A DNA stretch of 64,000 nt, taken from assembly GCF_001905125.1 (NCBI RefSeq), contig NZ_LWLE01000002.1:57198-121197 (forward strand). The letters are read 5' to 3'. Origin of the DNA: Streptomyces sp. TSRI0281 (GTDB lineage Bacteria > Actinomycetota > Actinomycetes > Streptomycetales > Streptomycetaceae). This document shows positions 1 through 8,932 of the stretch, piece after piece. The notes under the pieces are model-generated. The model ran no database searches. It saw only the letters and a program-made list of their open reading frames with translations, and had not been told where the DNA came from. Within the stretch, counting starts at the first letter, position 1. Each line of letters starts with the position of its first letter. The position numbers and the translations under genes were made by a program.

Positions 1-954
1 GTCGCCGGCGTCGGCGCGGCCGTCTGGGCCGTGCTCAACGTGAACAACGGCTGGAGCGACTGGACGGCGATCCTCGTCGCCGTGCTCTCCGGAACGGCCC
101 TCGGCGCGCTGCACGGCTTCTTCTTCGCCAAGATCGGGGTGCCGGCCTTCGTCGTCACCCTGGCGGGCTTCCTCGGCTGGAGCGGACTCCAGGACTGGAT
201 GATGGGCGGGGAGGGCTCGATCAACACGCCGTCCGGCAGTGTCGTCGAGAACCTGACCAACTACTTCTTCGAGGACAAGGCCGCGGGCTACGGACTGGCC
301 CTGGTCGCCGTCCTCGCGTACGCCGCCTCGCTCCTGGTGGACAGCAAGCGCCGCCGGGCCGCGAACCTGCCCGCACGCCCCACCGCCGAGGTCGTGCTGC
401 GGACCGCCGTCGTCACGATCCTGTGCTTCGTCGTCGCGTACGTCCTGAACGAGCCCTCCGGTGCCCGCGGCCTGCCGCTCGCCCTGGTGCTCTTCCTCGC
501 CGTCCTGGTCATCGCGGACTTCGTCGCCCGCCGTACGGCCTTCGGCCGCCAGGTCTTCGCGGTCGGCGGCAACCCCGAGGCGGCGCGCCGCGCCGGTATC
601 AACGTCGACCGGATCCGGATCACGGTCTTCGCGCTGTCCGGCACGCTGGGCGCCTTCGGCGGACTCTTCATCGCCAGCCTCTCCGGTGGCGCCACCAAGA
701 GCGTCGGCGCCGGCAACACGCTGATGCTGGTCATCGCGGCCGCCGTCATCGGCGGCACCAGCCTCTTCGGCGGCCGGGGCAAGGTCTGGTCCGCACTGCT
801 CGGCATGATCGTGATCCAGTCGATCCAGCAGGGCCTGAACATGATCGGCATGGCCAACGCCGTTCAGTACATGATCACCGGCGCGGTTCTCCTCGCCGCC
901 GTGGTCATCGACTCGGTCTCCCGCCGCACGCAGAAGACCGCGGGCCGCGCCTGA
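1..954 (+). CDS. Sugar (xylose/ribose-type) ABC transporter permease, 5' truncated by window
   Basis: The frame is open from base 1, so the gene starts upstream and the N-terminal part (roughly 100 residues by family length) is missing. The visible part is strongly hydrophobic with several membrane segments. It contains [12 protein letters not shown], the cytoplasmic EAA-like loop that contacts the ATPase in BPD_transp_2 permeases (MmsB/XylH/RbsC group). The protein would sit in the plasma membrane and form the channel of a carbohydrate importer. The ATPase and binding-protein genes are presumably upstream, outside the window. A long cytoplasmic linker near the middle ([16 protein letters not shown]) resembles xylose-type permeases rather than ribose-type ones. 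A strong hairpin follows the stop, so this is probably the last gene of its operon. The sugar specificity is an inference. Confidence 0.88.
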   Translation, partial: VAGVGAAVWAVLNVNNGWSDWTAILVAVLSGTALGALHGFFFAKIGVPAFVVTLAGFLGWSGLQDWMMGGEGSINTPSGSVVENLTNYFFEDKAAGYGLALVAVLAYAASLLVDSKRRRAANLPARPTAEVVLRTAVVTILCFVVAYVLNEPSGARGLPLALVLFLAVLVIADFVARRTAFGRQVFAVGGNPEAARRAGINVDRIRITVFALSGTLGAFGGLFIASLSGGATKSVGAGNTLMLVIAAAVIGGTSLFGGRGKVWSALLGMIVIQSIQQGLNMIGMANAVQYMITGAVLLAAVVIDSVSRRTQKTAGRA

Positions 955-972
955 CGCCACCTGCACCGGACC

Positions 973-1004
973 GTGCCCGGCGCCCCTCATCGGGCGCCGG
1001 GCAC
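973..1004 (+). terminator. Hairpin terminator after sugar permease
   Basis: A perfect 13-bp inverted repeat (GTGCCCGGCGCCC, loop of 6, then its complement) begins 18 bp past the permease stop. There is no T-tract, as is usual for Streptomyces terminators. It separates the ABC operon from dxs. Confidence 0.75.
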
Positions 1005-1121
1005 CGTCGTGTATCGGCCGGTGGTGTGACAGCACACCCCCGCCCGATGTCCGCGACGGCGGGCGGAACATTAGACTCATCGGATCGGCACGCTCGACCA
1101 GCTCAACGCAAGGAGGCACGG

Positions 1122-3035
1122 GTGGACCTGCTGACCCGCATCGAGGGACCGCGCGATTTGGACCGGCTCAGCCTCGACCAGCTGGAGCAGCTCGCCGGGG
1201 AGATCCGTACCTTCCTCGTCGACGCAGTGTCCAAGACCGGTGGTCACCTGGGCCCCAACCTGGGCGTGGTCGAACTGACCATCGCCCTGCACCGGGTCTT
1301 CGAGTCGCCCCGGGACAAGGTCCTCTTCGACACCGGCCACCAGAGCTATGTGCACAAGCTGCTCACCGGCCGCCAGGACTTCTCGAAGCTCAAGAGCAAG
1401 GGCGGACTCTCCGGGTACCCCTCCCGCGCCGAGTCCGAGCACGACATCATCGAGAACTCGCACGCCTCGACGGTGCTGGGCTGGGCCGACGGCCTCGCCA
1501 AGGCCAACGAGGTACTGGCCAAGGACGACCATGTCGTCGCGGTCATCGGTGACGGCGCGCTCACCGGCGGTATGGCCTGGGAGGCGCTGAACAACATCGC
1601 CGCCGCCAAGGACCGCCCGCTCGTCATCGTGGTGAACGACAACGAGCGCTCGTACGCCCCGACCATCGGCGGCCTCGCGAACCACCTCGCCACGCTGCGT
1701 ACCACCGATGGCTACGAACGGTTCCTGGCCCGCGGCAAGGACCTCCTGGAGCGCACTCCCGTCCTCGGCAGGCCGCTGTACGAGACCCTGCACGGCGCCA
1801 AGAAGGGTCTCAAGGACTTCATCGCCCCGCAGGGCATGTTCGAGGACCTCGGCCTGAAGTACGTCGGCCCGATCGACGGCCACGACATCGAGGCGCTGGA
1901 GTCCGCGCTCCAGCGTGCCAAGCGCTTCGGCGGGCCCGTCATCGTCCACTGCCTCACCGAGAAGGGCCGCGGCTACACCCCGGCCCTCCAGGACGAGGCC
2001 GACCGCTTCCACGCCGTCGGCAAGATCCACCCGGACACCGGCCTGCCCATCTCCAGCTCCGGCCTGGACTGGACCTCGGTCTTCGGCGAGGAGATGGTCA
2101 AGCTCGGCAAGGAGCGCAAGGACATCGTCGCGATCACCGCGGCCATGCTCCAGCCGGTCGGCCTCGGCAAGTTCGAGGAGGCGTTCCCGGACCGGATCTA
2201 CGATGTCGGCATCGCCGAGCAGCACGGCGCGGTCTCCGCTGCGGGCCTCGCCACCGGCGGGCTGCACCCCGTCTTCGCGGTGTACGCCACCTTCCTGAAC
2301 CGCGCCTTCGACCAGGTCCTGATGGACGTCGCGCTGCACAAGTGCGGGGTCACCTTCGTCCTGGACCGGGCCGGAGTCACCGGTACGGACGGTGCCTCGC
2401 ACAACGGCATGTGGGACATGTCGATCCTCCAGTGCGTCCCCACCCTCCGGATCGCCGCCCCGCGCGACGCCGACCAGGTCCGCGCCCAGCTGCGCGAGGC
2501 CGTGGACGTCGACGACGCGCCGACCGTGGTCCGCTTCTCCAAGGGCGCGGTCGGCCCGGCGGTCAAGGCCGTCGGCAGGGCCGGTGGCATGGACATCCTG
2601 CGCGAGCCCGGCACGGACCGGCCGGACGTGCTGCTGGTCTCCGTCGGCGCGCTGGCCCCGATGTGCCTGGAGATCGCCGATCTGCTGGGCGCCCAGGGCA
2701 TCTCCACCACCGTGGTCGACCCCCGCTGGGTCAAGCCGGTCGACGAGGCGCTGCCCCCGCTCGCCGAGCGGCACCGGGTCGTCGTCACCGTCGAGGACAA
2801 CAGCCGGGCCGGCGGCGTCGGTTCCGCCATCGCCCAGGCGCTGCGCGACGCCGGGGTCGACGTACCCCTGCGTGACTTCGGCATCCCGCCGGTCTTCCTC
2901 GACCACGCCTCCCGCAAGGAGGTCATGGCCGAGATCGGACTGACCGCGCCGGACATCGCCCGCCAGGTCACCGGTCTGGTCGCCAAGCTCGACGGCGGGT
3001 ACGAGAGCCGCGCCGTGGAGCCCGCCCGCGACTGA
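1122..3035 (+). CDS. dxs: 1-deoxy-D-xylulose-5-phosphate synthase
   Basis: This thiamine-diphosphate enzyme condenses pyruvate with glyceraldehyde 3-phosphate to make DXP, the first step of the MEP isoprenoid pathway and also a thiamine and pyridoxal precursor. The product is 637 residues, normal for the family. Visible signatures are [13 protein letters not shown] (about residue 72), the TPP/Mg motif [16 protein letters not shown] (about 144), and YDVGIAEQH (about 360), which holds the catalytic Glu, followed by the C-terminal transketolase domain. The GTG start at 1122 is chosen because AAGGAGG lies 6 bp upstream and the protein then begins [13 protein letters not shown], as in other actinobacterial Dxs. 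Longer upstream in-frame sequence is GC-rich noise. It is flanked by hairpins on both sides, so probably transcribed alone. Confidence 0.97.
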   Translation: MDLLTRIEGPRDLDRLSLDQLEQLAGEIRTFLVDAVSKTGGHLGPNLGVVELTIALHRVFESPRDKVLFDTGHQSYVHKLLTGRQDFSKLKSKGGLSGYPSRAESEHDIIENSHASTVLGWADGLAKANEVLAKDDHVVAVIGDGALTGGMAWEALNNIAAAKDRPLVIVVNDNERSYAPTIGGLANHLATLRTTDGYERFLARGKDLLERTPVLGRPLYETLHGAKKGLKDFIAPQGMFEDLGLKYVGPIDGHDIEALESALQRAKRFGGPVIVHCLTEKGRGYTPALQDEADRFHAVGKIHPDTGLPISSSGLDWTSVFGEEMVKLGKERKDIVAITAAMLQPVGLGKFEEAFPDRIYDVGIAEQHGAVSAAGLATGGLHPVFAVYATFLNRAFDQVLMDVALHKCGVTFVLDRAGVTGTDGASHNGMWDMSILQCVPTLRIAAPRDADQVRAQLREAVDVDDAPTVVRFSKGAVGPAVKAVGRAGGMDILREPGTDRPDVLLVSVGALAPMCLEIADLLGAQGISTTVVDPRWVKPVDEALPPLAERHRVVVTVEDNSRAGGVGSAIAQALRDAGVDVPLRDFGIPPVFLDHASRKEVMAEIGLTAPDIARQVTGLVAKLDGGYESRAVEPARD

Positions 3036-3046
3036 CCCGTACGGCC

Positions 3047-3093
3047 AATGGGCCGGTCGGACCACCCTGTACGGGTGACCCGACCGGCCCATT
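3047..3093 (+). terminator. Hairpin terminator after dxs
   Basis: A perfect 14-bp inverted repeat (AATGGGCCGGTCGG, 19-nt loop, complement) starts 12 bp after the dxs stop. Confidence 0.75.
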
Positions 3094-3177
3094 CGCGTGA
3101 CACGGCGCCCGTGCCGCGCTGCCCGGCCGGTGGTGTCCCAATCATGGCGTTCACGACAACCGCGTGGAGGTACGCAG

Positions 3178-4680
3178 GTGAGCGCGCAGCAGGACACACC
3201 ACCGAGCGGAAACGGGCTGTTCAGGACCAAGACGGTCGAACAGTCGATCCGCGACACCGAAGAGCCGGAGCACGCGCTCAAGAAGTCCCTGTCCGCGCTG
3301 GACCTCACGGTCTTCGGAGTGGGCGTCGTCATCGGCACCGGCATCTTCGTGCTGACGGGCAAGGTGGCCAAGGAGTCGGCGGGCCCCGCCACCGCCATCG
3401 CGTTCGTGATCGCGGGCGTCGTCTGCGCACTCGCCGCGCTCTGCTACGCCGAATTCGCCTCCACCGTCCCGGTGGCCGGATCCGCGTACACCTTCGCGTA
3501 CGCCTCACTGGGCGAACTGGTGGCCTGGATCATCGGCTGGGACCTGGTGCTGGAATTCGCCCTGGGCACCGCGGTGGTGGCGGTCGGCTGGTCCGGCTAC
3601 GTCCGCTCGCTCCTGGACAACGTCGGCTGGACGCTCCCCGACGCGCTCTCGGGGACGGATGTGGCGAACGGGTTCGGCTTCGACATCCTGGCGTTCGCCC
3701 TGGTCCTGCTGCTGACCGTCATCCTGGTGCTCGGCATGAAGCTGTCGGCCCGGGTCACCACGGTCGTGGTCGCGATCAAGGTGGCCGTGGTCCTGATCGT
3801 GATCGTCGCGGGCGGCTTCTTCATCAAGGCCGCCAACTACACACCGTTCATCCCGAAGGCCGAACCGCAGCCCTCCGGTTCGGATCTGACGGCCCCGCTG
3901 GTCCAGCTGATGTTCGGTTACACGCCCACGAACTTCGGCGTCATGGGAATCTTCACCGCCGCCTCCGTCGTCTTCTTCGCGTTCATCGGCTTCGACGTCG
4001 TGGCCACCGCGGCGGAGGAGACCAAGGTCCCGCAGCGGGACATGCCGCGCGGCATCCTCGGCTCGCTCGTCATCTGCACGGTGCTCTACGTCGCCGTGTC
4101 CATCGTGGTGACCGGCATGCAGCACTACAGCGAGCTCTCGGTGAGCGCCCCGCTCGCGGACGCCTTCAAGGCCGTCGGGCACCCCTTCTACGCCGGGGTG
4201 ATCAGCTTCGGCGCCGCGATCGGCCTCACCACGGTCTGCATGATCCTGCTGCTCGGCCAGACCCGGGTGTTCTTCGCGATGAGCCGCGACGGACTGCTCC
4301 CGCGCTTCTTCTCCAAGACGCACCCGCGCTTCCACACCCCGTACCGCCCCACGATCCTGCTCGGCGTGATCATCGCGATCGTCGCCGGGTTCACCAGCAT
4401 CGACGAACTGGCGACCCTGGTGAACATCGGCACGCTCTTCGCGTTCGTCGTCGTGGCCCTCGGCGTGATCGTCCTGCGCCGCGCCCGCCCGGACCTGCCC
4501 CGCGCCTTCCGTACCCCGTGGGTGCCGCTGCTCCCGATCGTCTCGGTGGCCGCGTCGGTCTGGCTGATGCTCAACCTGCCCGCGGAGACCTGGCTGCGGT
4601 TCGGCATCTGGATGGCGATCGGCGTGATCATCTACTTCATGTACGGGCGCCGGCACAGCCGGATGTCGACCGGGCGCTGA
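3178..4680 (+). CDS. APC-superfamily amino acid permease
   Basis: A polytopic membrane protein of 500 residues with about 12 predicted membrane segments. The first helix carries the APC substrate-binding signature GVGVVIGTGIFVLTG near residue 47. The overall pattern (N-terminal SIRDTEEPEHALKKSLSALD, then TAAEETKVPQRDMPRGI in a cytoplasmic loop) is typical of the cationic amino acid transporter branch of APC permeases that is common in actinobacteria. It likely imports an amino acid by proton symport, but the substrate cannot be read from the sequence. The GTG start is placed at 3178 after GTGGAGG with suitable spacing. The gene is convergent with the NYN-like gene downstream. Confidence 0.92.
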   Translation: MSAQQDTPPSGNGLFRTKTVEQSIRDTEEPEHALKKSLSALDLTVFGVGVVIGTGIFVLTGKVAKESAGPATAIAFVIAGVVCALAALCYAEFASTVPVAGSAYTFAYASLGELVAWIIGWDLVLEFALGTAVVAVGWSGYVRSLLDNVGWTLPDALSGTDVANGFGFDILAFALVLLLTVILVLGMKLSARVTTVVVAIKVAVVLIVIVAGGFFIKAANYTPFIPKAEPQPSGSDLTAPLVQLMFGYTPTNFGVMGIFTAASVVFFAFIGFDVVATAAEETKVPQRDMPRGILGSLVICTVLYVAVSIVVTGMQHYSELSVSAPLADAFKAVGHPFYAGVISFGAAIGLTTVCMILLLGQTRVFFAMSRDGLLPRFFSKTHPRFHTPYRPTILLGVIIAIVAGFTSIDELATLVNIGTLFAFVVVALGVIVLRRARPDLPRAFRTPWVPLLPIVSVAASVWLMLNLPAETWLRFGIWMAIGVIIYFMYGRRHSRMSTGR

Positions 4681-4907
4681 GGTGTCCGTCGGATCCGGAC
4701 CGTTGGCTTCGAGCAGCGCCCGGGTCCGGGTGCGCAGGGTGATTCGCCGGGTCACGCGCTGGGCGGGACCACCTCGACCCGCCGGCCGTCCTCGACGCCT
4801 TCGGAGTCGTCTTCCCGGCGCGTGCCCGAGGGGGAGACGGACCACGGCGCGAATGAGGCGTCCCGCAGGCGCCGCACCACGCTTCAGGGGCGCTCGTCCG
4901 GCCGCGC

Positions 4908-5306
4908 TCAGCTGCCTCGGTGCGGGGGCAGCGGGCGTACCGTACGCGGGCCCACGCACCGCGCCCCGTACGGCTCGACCCGCTGCCGCAGTCCGCGGTC
5001 GGCGGTGACGACGACACAGGGGCGGCTCCCCGCCGCGGCGACCAGCTCGGCGATCCTGTCGTCACCGCTGCCGTCCGCGGCCTCGACCCGCACTCCCGGC
5101 ACCGCCTCGACACCCCGGGCCGCGCCCTCGACGACCAGGACGAGTTCGACGGGGCCGGGATGTCCGGGCAGGCCGGCCCCGGCGTACGGGACCAGGGAGT
5201 CGCGCAGCCGCTCGGCCGCCCCGCGCCGGTCCCGCCACCAGCCGTCCGGGACGGAACCGACCACGTTCGCGGCGTCGACGATGACCAGTACGGGTTCGTT
5301 CGGCAT
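4908..5306 (-). CDS. Small NYN/PIN-like (YacP-type) protein
   Basis: A 132-residue protein opening with EPVLVIVDAANVVGSVPDGW, a beta strand ending in conserved Asp-Ala-Asn as in NYN/YacP-type PIN-fold nucleases. Further acidic positions follow in DGSGDDRIAEL and VVTADRGLRQRV, matching the usual Asp triad or tetrad of this metal-dependent RNase fold. It is probably a small cytoplasmic ribonuclease or an RNA-processing factor. I assign the fold but not a substrate. The gene stands alone on the minus strand, between the convergent permease and the LCP gene 38 bp upstream, so it may be co-transcribed with the latter. The 227 bp between it and the permease stop show no convincing gene. Confidence 0.7.
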   Translation of the reverse strand: MPNEPVLVIVDAANVVGSVPDGWWRDRRGAAERLRDSLVPYAGAGLPGHPGPVELVLVVEGAARGVEAVPGVRVEAADGSGDDRIAELVAAAGSRPCVVVTADRGLRQRVEPYGARCVGPRTVRPLPPHRGS

Positions 5307-5344
5307 TCCGGCAGCGTGTCATGGCGCCGGAGCGCCGGGCTCCG

Positions 5345-6460
5345 TCAGCCGCCGGTCGCGGGGGACTTCTTCGCCGACTCGGGGATGGCGGTGTCCGAGC
5401 GGATCGCCTTCCACAGCTCACCGGCCTGCGGCTCGGAGGCCACGACCCGGTTGGGGTCCTTCTTGTCGTACGCCACCGGGAGCATGATCGTCTCCATCGT
5501 GGCGGGGTCGACGCCGTTCATCGAACGGGCGAAGTCTCCGAGCGACGTCAGCGAGGCCAGGCCGGAGTCGGTGGTCAGGGACTTGGTGGCCGAGTTGGCG
5601 ATCTTGTACGACTTGGCCGGACTGCCCAGCAGGTCCTGCGACTTGACCTCGCTCAGCAGGGCCAGCAGGAACTGCTGCTGGAGGCCGATGCGGCCGAGGT
5701 CGCTGCCGTCGCCGATGCCGTGCCGGGTGCGTACGTAGGAGAGGGACTCGGTGCCGTCGAGCTTGTGCGGACCGGCGGTGAGGTTCAGGCCGGAGGACTT
5801 GTCGTGGATGTCCTGGGGAACGTCGACGGTGACGCCGCCGATGGCGTCGACCAGGTCCTTGAACCCGGCGAAGTTGATCTCCAGATAGTGGTCGATCCGG
5901 ACGCCGGACATCTTCTCGACGGTCTTGACCACACAGGCCGGTCCGAGCTGGGCGTAGACCGAGTTGAACATCACCCGGTCCGCGGACGGCGTCGTGGAGC
6001 CGCCGGACCTGGCGCACTCGGGCCGGGTCACCAGTGTGTCGCGCGGGATGGACACCGCGACGGCCTTCGTCCGCCCCTCGGGGATGTGGACCACCATCGC
6101 CGTGTCGGAGCGGGCGCCGCTCACGTTGCCGCCGCCGCCCAGTTCCTTGTTCTCCGCCCCGGCCCGCGAGTCGGAGCCGAGGACCAGCAGGTTCTGTCCG
6201 GCGGTGGGCAGCTTCTCCGGGCGGTCCTCGCCGAGCGCCTTGTCGATGTCGACGCCCGTGATGTTCCCGTCGAGCCGGCTGTACAGCCAGTAGACGGTGC
6301 CACCGCCCGCGAGCAGGAGGACGAGCAGCACACCGAGCGTGATCTTGAGGCCGCTCCGGCGCTTCCGCTCCTTCTTGCGGCCCCGCGGTGTCCGGCCGGC
6401 GCCGTGAGATGCGGTCCCCCGGCCTTCGTGAGGGGCCGGTGTCATGGCGTCGTGGCTCAT
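5345..6460 (-). CDS. LCP-family (LytR-CpsA-Psr) cell-envelope glycopolymer transferase
   Basis: A 371-residue protein with a cytoplasmic basic stretch, one membrane anchor (LKITLGVLLVLLLAGGG, about residues 40-56) and an extracellular LCP domain. The LCP domain shows NLLVLGSDSRAG, ARSDTAMVVHIP with VAVSIPRDTLV, and EINFAGFKDLVDAIGGVTVDVP, the residues that bind the polyprenyl pyrophosphate headgroup. LCP enzymes attach teichoic acids or other secondary polymers to peptidoglycan. The gene lies directly beside the wall-glycopolymer locus at 6.6-19.5 kb, divergently oriented, which fits a role in anchoring that polymer. The ATG at 6460 is chosen over an upstream TTG because it gives the usual MSHDAM-type start and GAGGA lies about 10 bp before it. 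Confidence 0.93.
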   Translation of the reverse strand: MSHDAMTPAPHEGRGTASHGAGRTPRGRKKERKRRSGLKITLGVLLVLLLAGGGTVYWLYSRLDGNITGVDIDKALGEDRPEKLPTAGQNLLVLGSDSRAGAENKELGGGGNVSGARSDTAMVVHIPEGRTKAVAVSIPRDTLVTRPECARSGGSTTPSADRVMFNSVYAQLGPACVVKTVEKMSGVRIDHYLEINFAGFKDLVDAIGGVTVDVPQDIHDKSSGLNLTAGPHKLDGTESLSYVRTRHGIGDGSDLGRIGLQQQFLLALLSEVKSQDLLGSPAKSYKIANSATKSLTTDSGLASLTSLGDFARSMNGVDPATMETIMLPVAYDKKDPNRVVASEPQAGELWKAIRSDTAIPESAKKSPATGG

Positions 6461-6608
6461 CCTGCTCGAGTCCTCAAATCTCAATGCCCGGTGCGGGCGG
6501 TGAAGTGCGTGGGACTCGGGTGGGGGGTGTGACCGGTCCGTGAATGCATGACTGACCGTGCACTATAGAACAGTCGATCGTGTGAAAGTGTGTTCCGATA
6601 GCCGAAAA

Positions 6609-6645
6609 TTCATCTCATGGGCAGATCGAACTACTATGCGCCCCA
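6609..6645 (+). promoter_or_regulatory. Possible promoter for a leaderless galE start
   Basis: The divergent LCP/galE intergenic region is markedly AT-richer than its surroundings. TACTAT at 6632-6637 resembles a -10 box, and TTCATC at 6609-6614 is a weak -35 at 17 bp spacing. Transcription would then start near 6645, the ATG preferred for the epimerase, which has no Shine-Dalgarno. This would make it a leaderless mRNA. Inference from spacing only. Confidence 0.3.
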
Positions 6646-7640
6646 TGGCTTGGTTGATTACAGGTGGGGCAGGGTTCATCGGGGTGCACGTGGTGCGCGC
6701 GATGCGCGAGGCGGGTGAGTCCGTCGTGGTGTTCGACGACCTCTCGACGGGGGACCGTTCTCGTCTCCCCAAGGACGTGCCCTTCGTCCGGGGGACGACC
6801 CTCGACGCGGACCATCTGCGGCGCACGATGCGGGAGTTCTCCGTCCGGGGGATCGTGCATCTCGCGGCGAAGAAGCAGGTGGCCGAGTCCGTCGCCCGCC
6901 CGCTGTACTACTACCGTGAGAACGTCCAGGGACTCCAGAGCCTCCTCGACGCCTCCGTGGACAGCGGGGTGCGCGCCTTCCTCTTCTCGTCATCGGCCGC
7001 CGTGTACGGCATGCCCGATGTGAGGCTGGTGGCGGAGGACACACCGTGCGCCCCGATCAACCCCTACGGCGAGACCAAGCTCGCCGGTGAGTGGATGGTG
7101 CGCGCGGCGGGCCGCGCGCACGGTATCGCCACCGCCTCGATGCGCTACTTCAACGTCGCGGGCACGGCCACGCCCGACCTCGCGGACACCGGGGTCCTCA
7201 ACCTTGTCCCCATGGTCTTCGAGAAGCTGACCGAGGGCGCGGCCCCGGTGGTCTTCGGCGACGACTACGACACTGCGGACGGCACCTGCGTACGCGACTT
7301 CATCCACGTCGAGGACATCGCGTCGGCCCACCTCGCCGCCGCGCTCGCCCTGATGGACCGGGGCCCCGGTACGGATCTCACGGTCAACATCGGCCGCGGC
7401 GAAGGCGTTTCGGTACGGGAGATGATCGACCTGATCGGTGAGGTGACCGGCTACGGGCCCGAGGCGGCTCCCGTCGCCGCGGCCCGCAGGGCGGGCGACC
7501 CGGCCCGGGTCGTCGCGTCGGCGGACCGTATCCACCATGAGCTCGGCTGGTCGGCACGGCACGACGTGCGCGAGATGGTGGCCTCTGCCTGGGAGGGCTG
7601 GTGCCGCCGTCACCCGCACGCACGCCGCCCGGCCGGGTGA
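6645..7640 (+). CDS. galE: NAD-dependent epimerase, GalE-type (UDP-glucose 4-epimerase)
   Basis: A 331-residue extended short-chain dehydrogenase. The N-terminus carries the NAD-binding GxxGxxG motif in ITGGAGFIGVHVV. The catalytic Ser lies in SSSAAVYG and the YxxxK pair in PYGETKLAGEW. The C-terminal half has the sugar-nucleotide binding pattern of GalE (RDFIHVEDIASAH, VNIGRGEGVSVREM). It interconverts UDP-hexoses in the cytoplasm, most likely UDP-glucose and UDP-galactose, and here may supply a sugar for the wall polymer made by the genes downstream. Two starts are possible, ATG at 6636 or 6645. The second begins MAWLITGG and fits a leaderless transcript. Other UDP-sugar 4-epimerase specificities cannot be excluded. 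Confidence 0.88.
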   Translation: MAWLITGGAGFIGVHVVRAMREAGESVVVFDDLSTGDRSRLPKDVPFVRGTTLDADHLRRTMREFSVRGIVHLAAKKQVAESVARPLYYYRENVQGLQSLLDASVDSGVRAFLFSSSAAVYGMPDVRLVAEDTPCAPINPYGETKLAGEWMVRAAGRAHGIATASMRYFNVAGTATPDLADTGVLNLVPMVFEKLTEGAAPVVFGDDYDTADGTCVRDFIHVEDIASAHLAAALALMDRGPGTDLTVNIGRGEGVSVREMIDLIGEVTGYGPEAAPVAAARRAGDPARVVASADRIHHELGWSARHDVREMVASAWEGWCRRHPHARRPAG

Positions 7641-7744
7641 CGGACGGCCCCCGCATAAACGTTTCTGCCGATGTCTATGATGTCTCGGTCCTGAGCCCCG
7701 CCCGTGGGACGGGGCCCGATGCCCTGGGAGGGGTACGTCACGCC

Positions 7745-8848
7745 ATGCGAAGTGCCCCTCTGCGCGAAGACCGGCCGGTGGACCCGTCGGCGCCTGCCGG
7801 GAGCGGACTCGGCCGGGTCCTCGGCGGACCCTGGCTGCTGACCGGTCACGACGGCAGACTGACCGCCTACGTCCATGTCGACGACGCGGTCCTGCGCTGG
7901 ACGGAGGCGGCACCCGGCTCGCGTCACTGGTCGGGCCCCGAGGCCGTCCCCGCCAAGGGCATCGACCACCTCACGGTGGTCCAGGGGCGCGACCGCTATG
8001 CCCACCTGGTGGGACGCCGGGTGCGGTCGCGCGCCGACGACTGGTCGACGGTCGACATCGTGCACGCCACCCAGTACCAGACCGGCCGGCCCGTGACGCA
8101 GTGGCGGTCGCTGGGAAACCCGTTCAAGGAAGTCCGCCGGGCGGTGGAGGTCGGGGCCCCGCAGGCCGCCGTCGCCGGGGACGGCGCACTGTACGTCTGT
8201 GTCCCGACGGGCCTCGGCGGACTCTCGCTGCGCCGGGAGGACAAGCACGGCCAGTGGGAGGCGTGGCGGAATCTCCCGGTCGCCGGTGTCACCGACCGGC
8301 CCGCGCCCGCGGCGTTGTCCTCGGGGCTGGTGGAGATACTGATTCCCGTACGGACAGGGGCGCTCCACCTGTGCCAGGCGAAGCCGGGGGGAGACCTGGT
8401 TCCCGGAGCCGAGGTGGGGGTGATCCCGCTGCCGGGGTCGGTGACCGCGCTGGAGACGGCCGCGGGCCGGCTGACCTACTACCTCAGCGACGCACGCGGC
8501 GCCGGTGCGTTCGCCGTCCGGGCCGGGCAATGGCCCGTACCGCTGGGCGGTGAGCCGGGGGACGGGCGTATCAGTGCCCTGCGTACGGCACTGGACGGAG
8601 TCGACTGCACGGTGCTGGCCGTCCGGGGCGCGTCCGGAACCGTGGGCCTGGGTGCCTGTACGACCGAGGGGGAGCAGGCCGGCGTCTGGTGGACGGACAC
8701 CGCGATGCGCTGCGCCGGAGACCCCGCGCTCGCGTGCGACGGACAGGGACGGCTGGCCGTGGCCGCCATCGGTGCGGACCGTCGGCTGGCCGTCGCGCGG
8801 CAGCAGGACGGTCAGGGGCTGACCCTCAGCGACTGGTACCGGATATGA
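7745..8848 (+). CDS. Beta-propeller-like protein, related to the next gene
   Basis: A 367-residue protein with no signal peptide and no membrane segment. The sequence is built of repeated blade-like units of about 45-50 residues with aromatic and Gly turns (for example LTAYVHVDDAVLRWTEA, DIVHATQYQTGRPVTQWRSL, GVWWTDTA). The DIVHATQYQTG region closely matches the EIVHAVQYRTG region of the next gene, so the two share a beta-propeller domain of the kind found at the C-terminus of actinobacterial PIG-L-type deacetylases. Such propellers may bind glycans. No catalytic site is visible. The ATG at 7745 follows GGGAGGGG with a long (about 13 bp) spacing. It sits between galE and the second propeller gene, which suggests a role in the wall-polymer locus. 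The function is unknown. Confidence 0.72.
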   Translation: MRSAPLREDRPVDPSAPAGSGLGRVLGGPWLLTGHDGRLTAYVHVDDAVLRWTEAAPGSRHWSGPEAVPAKGIDHLTVVQGRDRYAHLVGRRVRSRADDWSTVDIVHATQYQTGRPVTQWRSLGNPFKEVRRAVEVGAPQAAVAGDGALYVCVPTGLGGLSLRREDKHGQWEAWRNLPVAGVTDRPAPAALSSGLVEILIPVRTGALHLCQAKPGGDLVPGAEVGVIPLPGSVTALETAAGRLTYYLSDARGAGAFAVRAGQWPVPLGGEPGDGRISALRTALDGVDCTVLAVRGASGTVGLGACTTEGEQAGVWWTDTAMRCAGDPALACDGQGRLAVAAIGADRRLAVARQQDGQGLTLSDWYRI

Positions 8849-8932
8849 GCGCCATCGGGTCGTGTGAGCCTCGGAAGGACGGCCGGACATGAGCGCCAAG
8901 CCGTCGCGTGAACCTCGGAAGGACGGGAAGAC
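8845..8932 (+). repeat. 44-bp direct repeat spanning the gene junction
   Basis: Two adjacent 44-bp units (8845-8888 and 8889-8932) match at 35 of 44 positions. Each starts with ATGAGCGCCA and contains CCTCGGAAGGACGG, a Shine-Dalgarno-like block. A third ATG, the start of the next CDS, follows exactly one period later at 8933. Confidence 0.85.

Noticed and set aside
423..1121. N-terminal extension of the long ORF before dxs
   Set aside because: It is an out-of-frame reading of the permease gene and its terminator. AAGGAGG and the MDLLTRIEG opening place the Dxs start at 1122.
1077..3398. 773-residue minus-strand ORF antisense to dxs
   Set aside because: It is a shadow of dxs with Val/Gly/Asp/Arg-rich composition and no domain, caused by high third-position GC.
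4681..4907. Possible small gene between the permease and the NYN-like gene
   Set aside because: All frames are Arg/Pro-rich with no supported start and no family resemblance.
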